64,000 bases of DNA from JANXUC01 sp043749225. Its GTDB lineage: Bacteria > Acidobacteriota > Terriglobia > Terriglobales > Acidobacteriaceae. How positions within the stretch are numbered: position 1 is the first letter of the stretch; the number at the start of each line of letters is the position of its first letter. Location: the NCBI GenBank assembly GCA_043749225.1, contig JAYVEP010000211.1, positions 1 through 64,000 of the forward strand, read 5' to 3'. Below the pieces are notes generated by a model that did no database searches, was not told the origin of the DNA, and saw only the letters and a list, made by a program, of their open reading frames with translations. A program made the translations under genes and the position numbers. Positions 60,229 through 64,000 of the stretch are shown one piece after another.

Positions 60229-60744
60229 CTAGAATTCCTTTATCATCTGTTTGCTCTTGGGATCATAGGCGTATTTTGCGGAATACTTATATGGCTCATT
60301 ATCCGCGATTCCAGAATAGTCAAATTGAATATCAATATTGAACCTGAGGCTCTTACTGGCATCGCTCATCCCGCTTTCGGTGATCTTATAAGGCTGCAAT
60401 TGATATGGCACCGTCCCAAGAATTTCCCTCCAAAGTGGGATCACATTGTTTGCAATGCCATATGTGGACGTCAGCTTCCAATCACCCTTCAGTTTGGCGA
60501 CAGAAAGCTCACCTTCGTTATAGATGGTCGTCTTGAGATAGATAAAGGGGGGATAACCAGGCCCGTTGTCGTGTCGCTCGTCAATGTCGATACTTGTTCC
60601 GATCCTAGGCATCGCCTTCAAAACGTTTAGGGTGTGGGCTTCATGCATTAAGCTGATCTGAATAATACCTATATGCTGCGCGACAAATGCACCCAGCAAA
60701 GTCGCCACGACTCCCAGTGCGGCATACTCAATTCCACTTATCAT
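60229..60744 (-). CDS. Passenger gene: single-pass membrane protein of unknown function
   Basis: 171 residues. N-terminal membrane helix (EYAALGVVATLLGAFVAQHI), then a beta-rich soluble domain (PPFIYLKTTIYNEGELSVAK, GDWKLTSTYGIANNVIPLW, IDIQFDYSGI). The patch IYNEGELSVAKLKG looks like a CARDB/Ig-like strand. No family recognised. Lies inside the IS1595 element, 18 bases after the RusA-like gene on the same strand, so they likely share a transcript that ends at the hairpin 60148-60172. An overlapping plus-strand frame (60220-60630) is rejected. Confidence 0.65.
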   Translation of the reverse strand: MISGIEYAALGVVATLLGAFVAQHIGIIQISLMHEAHTLNVLKAMPRIGTSIDIDERHDNGPGYPPFIYLKTTIYNEGELSVAKLKGDWKLTSTYGIANNVIPLWREILGTVPYQLQPYKITESGMSDASKSLRFNIDIQFDYSGIADNEPYKYSAKYAYDPKSKQMIKEF

Positions 60745-60762
60745 AGCGGTGAGAATTATATT

Positions 60763-61463
60763 CTAGGCAAACCACTGATCGAACGTGCCGGGATATTTAT
60801 GATTGATCTTCACTGTAATCAAAGCGAATGCATCATGCTTTGTTACTGTTGTTTTGTGAGGCGGAAGTAGCAATTTCTCTGATGTAACCCTCAACTCCGA
60901 TACTAATCTGTCATCCTCCAGCAAACAGAAGAATGGATTCTCATCCGTAGTCGGTGTCGAATCCCCAGTCTCGGATTGATTGCTTGGCATCCTCAAACCG
61001 TCAAACAATGTCTTCACGTGACCGTCCAAATCTCCGTGTTCCATTACGTAGGTATCATCCTCAGGCCGAAGCAACAAAATTTCTAGTTTGCAAACTGTGG
61101 CTAATTCCTTGTGACTAGAGGGACAAAACGGAATGGGCCTTTGCTCCAATTATCGCCCCACTTCTGGAATGCAATCTGCATAGCCCCATCCTCTAACGGG
61201 GTGGTTGGGGTCTGTCCTGTCTCTTCCTGCATGTGTGCATTAAATACTTTGCCTTTGTGATCGGCTAAGGCACGCAGGTTCCGATTAACTTGCCATAATC
61301 GACGCAATTGAGGATGCAAGGCCTTTCGTATTGCCTGCTTCACAGGTGCTCGACTGTCCGAGCCAATCTGACCATCAAATAGCAAACGAAACTCCACTAG
61401 ATTCTCGCTTTCAATTGGCGCACTCGATCCGATTTCCACATATTCTTGACTAGGACACACCAC
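60763..61463 (-). CDS. Passenger gene: RusA-like protein (frameshifted)
   Basis: About 233 codons in two frames. From GTG 61463 (or a downstream GTG): VEFRLLFDGQIGSDSRAPVK, QAIRKALHPQLRRLWQVNRN and GPFRFVPLV. Near 61110 a single-base loss sends the text to the second frame, HKELATVCKLEILLLRPEDD then HGDLDGHVKTLFDGLRMP and, after an insert, FFCLLEDDRLVSELRVTSE. In RusA resolvases the catalytic core is D-x-D-x3-K, FDAL, then DD: here DLDGHVK, FDGL and EDD align with it. A RusA-type fold is inferred from this pattern; activity and function in the IS are unknown. Confidence 0.65.
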
Positions 61464-61493
61464 TGCTGTACCCTCTTTTCCAGAGGGCTATCA

Positions 61494-61676
61494 GTGGCCA
61501 GTCACCCAAAACCTTCCGCCAAGAATGCAACGGGTGACGAATACAATCGCTTTACCGAACTTGTTGACCAAGTGCTCTCGGTGCCGCACAGCGTAATCCA
61601 GCAGCGCATCAAAGAGCACCGCAGAGAGTCCGCACAAAACCCAAACCGTCGCGGACCAAAACCTAAAAAATCCTAG
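61494..61676 (+). CDS. Passenger gene: small basic protein (60 aa)
   Basis: 60 residues from GTG 61494, preceded by AGAGGG. A helix pair FTELVDQVLSVPHSVIQQRI and a basic tail (NRRGPKPKKS). The pattern LSVPHS..I is reminiscent of small accessory proteins found next to transposases, but I cannot name the family. Divergent from the RusA-like gene. Within the IS1595 element. Confidence 0.6.
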   Translation: MASHPKPSAKNATGDEYNRFTELVDQVLSVPHSVIQQRIKEHRRESAQNPNRRGPKPKKS

Positions 61677-61702
61677 GTCTCCCGCGTTTCCCGCGCAAAC
61701 GA

Positions 61703-62656
61703 TTAGAAAGCCGTTTCTCCCACCTTGCCAGTCACCTCTGCGTAGGTCAACCGCTTTCCAACGATCTGTGAAACTGCCAAGCTGAATCTGTCTGCGTCGT
61801 TCATGTCCTTGCGGTTATTGTAGCGGAACGCCTGTTCGTCGATGTAACGGAACAAGTGGAACGGCTCTACGCTCACATAGGTTCCGTGCAAGCCGCGCTT
61901 CAACAGGCTCCAGAAATTCTCCATGCCGTTGGTGTGGACGTTGCCGTTCACGTACTCGACAGCGTGATTGACGACAGCGTGCTCGTATTCGCTCTCTAAG
62001 CCATTGTAGGACGGCAGTTCGTCGGTAAAGATCGCAGACCCCGCTTCTACATGCTCACGGACTTGCTTTTGGAGTTCACCACGGCGGCGATTGCTCACGA
62101 CCATTGCACGAACTTCCCCGCCGCGCTCCAGCATCCCCATGACAACGGTCTTGTCCTTCCCGCCAGTGCCACTGATGCGACGGGTATGCTTGGCGCGGTG
62201 CATGTTCCTAGCCTTGCCACCGATGAAGGTTTCGTCTACTTCGACTTCACTGCCATTCCCGCCCAGCTTGCCAGAGGTCTTTCCCTGCATCGCAAGTCGA
62301 ATCCGTTGCAGCATGAACCATGCCGACTTCTGAGTCACTCCCAAGGAACGGTGCATCTCCCACGAGCTGACGCCATTCTTGCAATTCGCTATCATCCACA
62401 TCGCAGTCAGCCACTTATCCAAAGCGATTGGCGAGTCCTCAAAAACGGTTCCAACTTTGATTGAGAACTGAGACTTCGGATGGCGAGTGTGGCACTGCCA
62501 CACTCGCCGCGAAGCTACAAAGCTAACCTTCTTGGATTCGCAGGTAGGACACACCACGCCATCCTTCCAACGACGTGCCACTAAGTAGGCAAGGCAGTTG
62601 CCAGGATCGGAGAAGTATACAATTGCGGCTTGGAGGGTCTTAGGTTCGGGTGCCAT
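61703..62656 (-). CDS. IS1595-family transposase
   Basis: 317 residues. N-terminal zinc ribbon (CPTCESKK at 36-43, CHTRH at 55-59), helical part, then an ISXO2-like DDE/N catalytic domain: EVEVDETFIGG (Asp141), AIFTDELPSYNGL (Asp212) and HTNGMENFWSLLKRGLHG (Asn243 and Glu246). Ends YIDEQAFRYNNR, typical of IS1595. Appears intact and lies between the right end of the element and the passengers. Confidence 0.93.
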   Translation of the reverse strand: MAPEPKTLQAAIVYFSDPGNCLAYLVARRWKDGVVCPTCESKKVSFVASRRVWQCHTRHPKSQFSIKVGTVFEDSPIALDKWLTAMWMIANCKNGVSSWEMHRSLGVTQKSAWFMLQRIRLAMQGKTSGKLGGNGSEVEVDETFIGGKARNMHRAKHTRRISGTGGKDKTVVMGMLERGGEVRAMVVSNRRRGELQKQVREHVEAGSAIFTDELPSYNGLESEYEHAVVNHAVEYVNGNVHTNGMENFWSLLKRGLHGTYVSVEPFHLFRYIDEQAFRYNNRKDMNDADRFSLAVSQIVGKRLTYAEVTGKVGETAF

Positions 62657-62680
62657 GCACTCAATCTAACTCAAATATCC

Positions 62681-62704
62681 TGATGAGTCAAATATATTCT
62701 TACC
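62681..62704 (-). repeat. Right terminal inverted repeat of the IS1595-type element
   Basis: On the minus strand begins GGTAAGAATATATTTGACTC and ends ATCA. Matches the left end in 18 of 24 positions. Confidence 0.8.
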
Positions 62705-62712
62705 CTATTTAG
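62705..62712 (+). repeat. 8-bp target-site duplication (right copy)
   Basis: CTATTTAG, identical to 60052-60059. Confidence 0.85.
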
Positions 62713-62735
62713 GGTGTTAAAGTTCATGCAAGCAC

Positions 62736-63793
62736 ATGGCAGAAAACGCCCGCAAGATGATGGAAGGCAAGCCGCTTAATCGAAGCCTGCACGCCGCGAA
62801 AGCGTCGAAGCAGGACGAGTTTTACACACAGCTTTCAGACATTGAGAAAGAGTTGAAGCACTACACCGAGCATTTCAAGGGCAAGACTATTCTGTGCAAC
62901 TGCGACGACCCGCGCGTGAGCAATTTCTTTCACTACTTCACATACAATTTTGCGAAGCTGAGACTGAAAAAGATCGTCACGACCTGCTACAAAAATAACC
63001 AGCCGGACCTCTTTAGCAGAAACGAATCTGAGAAGGGCGTTTACCTGGAATACAGCGGCGACAAAAACCGCAACCGGGTTCCCGACCCTGCGGAGATAGG
63101 GATTCACAACCTTAGAGGTGACGGCGACTTCCGAAGCGTAGAATGTTTGAAGCTTTTAAAGCAAGCGAATGTCGTCGTCACGAATCCGCCATTTTCGTTG
63201 TTCAGAGAGTATGTTGCGCAGCTCGTCGCAAAGAAGAAGAAATTCCTCGTCATCGCAAATCATAATGCGATCACTTACAAAGAAATCTTCTCATTCATAA
63301 AAGAGAACAAGCTTTGGTTGGGCTACACGCATCCCGTGAATTTCGTCGTGCCGGATCATTACGAAGTCAGAGAAATAAGAGCTGGCGGGACGAGAACGGG
63401 ACGAATTGGCGAAGCTTGGGGAATGCCTGCTGGTTTACAAACCTTGATATCGCAAAGCGACACGAAGATTTGATCCTATACAAGTCATACGATCCGAAGG
63501 ACTACCCACAGTACGATAATTATGATGCGATTGAAGTGTCCCGATTCGCTGATATTCCGGCGGATTATGAAGGCGCGATGGGCGTACCGATAACCTTTTT
63601 GGAGAAATATAATCCAGACCAATTCGAAATCCTTGGGATAACAGATCGGGGCAACGCTTGGGGCCTCAAAACAAAGGAATACACGGAAAAAGATGTTCGA
63701 AACCCAGGTGATTTGAACCGGCGCGCCGCGATTAAAATTGATCGCACCTACAAGTCCACGTATGCGCGGCTTTTAATCAGAAGAAGAAAATGA
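62736..63793 (+). CDS. EcoRI-family adenine-specific DNA methyltransferase (frameshifted)
   Basis: About 352 codons in two frames. Signs of the EcoRI methylase family: TILCNCDDPRVSNFFHYF near residues 50-67, then the catalytic NPPF motif in NVVVTNPPFSLFREYV (near 150), and FLVIANHNAITYKEIFSFIK. The first frame ends at 63473; the second continues from about 63400 with ENGTNWRSLGNACWFTNLDI and ends AIKIDRTYKSTYARLLIRRR. A single missing base near 63390 would restore one gene. Its TGA overlaps the next ATG (ATGA), so it is translationally coupled to the DUF262 gene. The start is 23 bases from the IS target-site duplication, so its native promoter region was probably disturbed. Confidence 0.82.
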
Positions 63794-64000
63794 ACATCGA
63801 CCTCAAAGAAATCACAATCAAGACACTAACCGACGGCTTCGAGGACAGCGACGAGGCCGGAGTCGTCGCTTACGGCGGTAAACTCGACGTTCGTCCGCCG
63901 TTTCAGCGGGAGTTCATCTACAAAGACAAGCAACGCGATGCCGTAATTGACACTGTCAGCAAGAGTTTTCCATTAAACGTGATGTATTGGGCCGTGCGCG
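63790..64000 (+). CDS. DUF262 (GmrSD N-terminal-like) protein, 5' part
   Basis: 70 codons visible, open to the window edge. The text ITIKTLTDGFEDSDEAGVVA, GGKLDVRPPFQREFIYKDKQ and RDAVIDTVSKSFPLNVMYWA matches the DUF262 / ParB-like nuclease domain found in GmrSD-type restriction enzymes and many HNH-linked restriction genes. It overlaps the upstream methylase stop by ATGA. The likely meaning is a restriction component paired with the methylase. The C-terminal part (for example an HNH or DUF1524 domain) would be beyond the window. Confidence 0.75.
   Translation, partial: MNIDLKEITIKTLTDGFEDSDEAGVVAYGGKLDVRPPFQREFIYKDKQRDAVIDTVSKSFPLNVMYWAVR

Larger units (their letters stand above)
60060..62704. 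mobile_element. IS1595-family insertion sequence with passenger genes
   Basis: 2,645-base element. It carries an IS1595-type transposase (61703-62656, minus) and three other genes: 60229-60744 (minus), a RusA-like protein 60763-61463 (minus) and a 60-aa protein 61494-61676 (plus). The ends are 24-base imperfect inverted repeats (18 of 24 positions match, with AATATAT and CTCATCA blocks identical) beginning GG. Flanking 8-base direct repeats CTATTTAG are perfect, the size expected for IS1595-family insertion. It is about two to three times the usual length for the family because of the passengers. Inserted between greB and an EcoRI-type methylase gene. Confidence 0.88.

Noticed and set aside
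60220..60630. 136-residue plus-strand frame opposite the passenger membrane protein
   Set aside because: It begins with a hydrophobic stretch but the minus-strand gene has a better N-terminal helix, a consistent beta-rich domain and a terminator behind it.

Overview
The window looks like a chromosomal segment of an Acidobacteriota bacterium (Terriglobia / Koribacter-like). This is an inference: there is no rRNA here. It rests on an Hfq with a long N-terminal extension, many secreted TPR, Kelch, choice-of-anchor and zinc-ribbon proteins, a kinase-PD40 (TolB-like) gene remnant, and dispersed intergenic repeats of the 'CATTCCGAAnCGAAGTGAGGAATCTGCT' type. Most of the window is ordinary housekeeping and envelope genes. 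The last 4 kb is accessory DNA.

Layout. 0-6 kb: 3' end of comM, an HU-type protein, dcd, an Hfq-like protein, holB, and a decayed Ser/Thr kinase-propeller pseudogene. 6-18 kb: an outer-membrane-type protein, a cytochrome c whose 5' end carries a dispersed repeat, a frameshifted Kelch-type secreted protein, a membrane protein, a radical SAM/SPASM enzyme with a YwiC-like protein, a frameshifted patatin-like protein with an internal membrane insert, an M1 aminopeptidase and a polytopic membrane protein. 18-30 kb: a SpoIIE/RsbU-type phosphatase with a small upstream gene, a TPR / periplasmic-binding-like / TPR run, trxB, proline dehydrogenase, an ECF sigma / anti-sigma / DUF3106 operon and tRNA-Val(CAC). 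30-46 kb: PepSY protein, TolC-like and membrane-fusion proteins without an inner-membrane pump, a 901-residue secreted protein, lipoproteins, a NeuC-like epimerase with a DegT aminotransferase, a methyltransferase, an AsmA-like protein and a DUF481 protein. 46-60 kb: an EAL-HDOD protein, a REC-like protein with a disordered basic N-terminus, a HIT protein, an M48 protease, RlpA, mutY, a peroxiredoxin, an M28 peptidase with an in-frame amber stop, a large protein with a degenerate cyclase-like domain, DUF2165 and a GreB-like factor.

60.06-62.70 kb is a complete IS1595-family insertion with imperfect terminal inverted repeats and a perfect 8-bp target duplication (CTATTTAG). Besides the transposase it carries three passenger genes. 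One, frameshifted, encodes a protein whose C-terminal half preserves the D-x-D-x3-K plus DD pattern of RusA-type Holliday-junction resolvases. The element landed just upstream of an EcoRI-family adenine methyltransferase (frameshifted) that overlaps, ATGA-style, a DUF262 (GmrSD N-terminal-like) gene running off the right edge. This is the start of a probable restriction-modification locus.

Six coding regions are interrupted: the kinase-propeller gene (2-bp loss plus a large internal deletion), Kelch (extra C), patatin (extra T), M28 peptidase (TAG), the RusA-like passenger (-1) and the EcoRI-type methylase (-1). The homopolymer cases may be consensus errors. The kinase is clearly a real relic. 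Several genes lack a Shine-Dalgarno sequence but have a -10-like hexamer ending 5-7 nt before the start codon, which suggests leaderless transcripts.
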